This document shows positions 6,015 through 6,157 of a stretch of 6,157 nucleotides of DNA, one piece after another. The stretch is from Hyphomicrobiales bacterium (GTDB lineage: Bacteria; Pseudomonadota; Alphaproteobacteria; Rhizobiales; S144-23). Position 1 is the first letter of the stretch, and each line of letters opens with the position of its first letter. The notes beneath the pieces were generated by a model. The model was not told the DNA's origin. It saw only the letters and a program-made list of their open reading frames with translations, and ran no database searches. The stretch lies in assembly GCA_015494375.1 (NCBI GenBank), contig WGBL01000302.1, forward strand, positions 1 through 6,157, written 5' to 3'. A program made the position numbers and the translations under genes.

Positions 6015-6157
6015 GTGCCCAGGATGGTGGTCAAATCGCTGGGCCGGGCGACCCGGGAGGCCGGCATGCGGGCAAAGGGCCCGAAGGGCGCAAAGGATCC
6101 AGGGGGCGCAAAGGATCCAGGGGGCGCAAAGGATCCAGAGGGCGCAAAGTGCTCGAA
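6015..6157 (+). CDS. Start of an open frame with hexapeptide repeats, unknown function (runs off right edge)
   Basis: An in-frame TGA at 6000-6002 is followed by GAGG (6001-6004) and, ten bases later, GTG at 6015. An ATG at 6024 is a possible alternative start. The frame is open for 47 codons to the window edge. It begins MPRMVVKSLGRATREAGMRA (starting from the GTG) and passes into a repeat, GAKDPG GAKDPG GAKDPE, then GAKCS. The composition is basic, Gly/Lys-rich and low complexity, as in disordered or nucleic-acid-binding tails, and has some collagen-like flavour without the strict Gly-X-Y period. No family can be named from this fragment. Support comes from the ribosome-binding-site spacing, the palindromic promoter-like region before it, and a repeat length that is a multiple of three. 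It could still be non-coding repeat DNA. Confidence 0.42.
   Translation, partial: MPRMVVKSLGRATREAGMRAKGPKGAKDPGGAKDPGGAKDPEGAKCS
6086..6149. repeat. 18-bp tandem repeat, about 3.5 copies
   Basis: The unit GGGCGCAAAGGATCCAGG is perfect at 6086-6103 and 6104-6121. It differs only in its last base at 6122-6139, and is cut to its first ten bases at 6140-6149. Before it, GGGCAAAGGGCCCGAA looks like a degenerate relative. Each unit is six codons and keeps the frame of the ORF starting at 6015. Near-perfect identity points to recent slippage expansion, so copy number may vary between strains. Confidence 0.9.

Noticed and set aside
6086..6149. CRISPR-like array
   Set aside because: The 18-bp units are directly adjacent without unique spacers, so this is a simple tandem repeat.

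Overview
The window is GC-rich, with strongly GC-biased codon third positions. Its cyclopropane-fatty-acid synthase tail and isovaleryl-CoA dehydrogenase read like those of Alphaproteobacteria, possibly Hyphomicrobiales. That placement is an inference from protein flavour; no rRNA or other phylogenetic marker is present. I see no tRNA, rRNA, CRISPR array, transposase, integrase or phage gene.

Layout, left to right. Positions 2-340 (+) are the last 112 codons of a cyclopropane-fatty-acyl-phospholipid synthase that begins outside the window. Positions 341-637 are non-coding and hold nested short direct repeats and a perfect 11-bp-stem hairpin. Positions 638-902 (-) look like a small one-helix membrane protein gene split by a +1 frameshift, with a promoter-like pair just upstream. 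Positions 1158-2600 (-) encode a DUF3754/TMEM143-family protein. Positions 2601-3145 are a gene-free gap with small palindromes. Positions 3146-4447 (-) encode an exported, coiled-coil-rich protein of unknown function. Positions 4448-4730 are a divergent intergenic region. Positions 4731-5903 (+) encode isovaleryl-CoA dehydrogenase of leucine breakdown. Positions 5904-6014 are AT-rich and carry an operator-like inverted repeat. From 6015 an open frame runs off the right edge and contains 18-bp tandem repeats encoding a Gly-Ala-Lys-Asp-Pro hexapeptide.

The genes do not form one pathway. Cfa modifies membrane lipids and Ivd degrades leucine, and the two minus-strand genes between them are poorly characterised. 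The DUF3754 protein (probably membrane-associated) and the exported coiled-coil protein are consecutive on one strand, 545 bp apart, so they could work together at the envelope, but nothing in the sequence proves it. The points most worth a second look are the uncharacterised gene pair, the split small membrane ORF, and the repeat-bearing ORF with its palindromic upstream region at the right edge.
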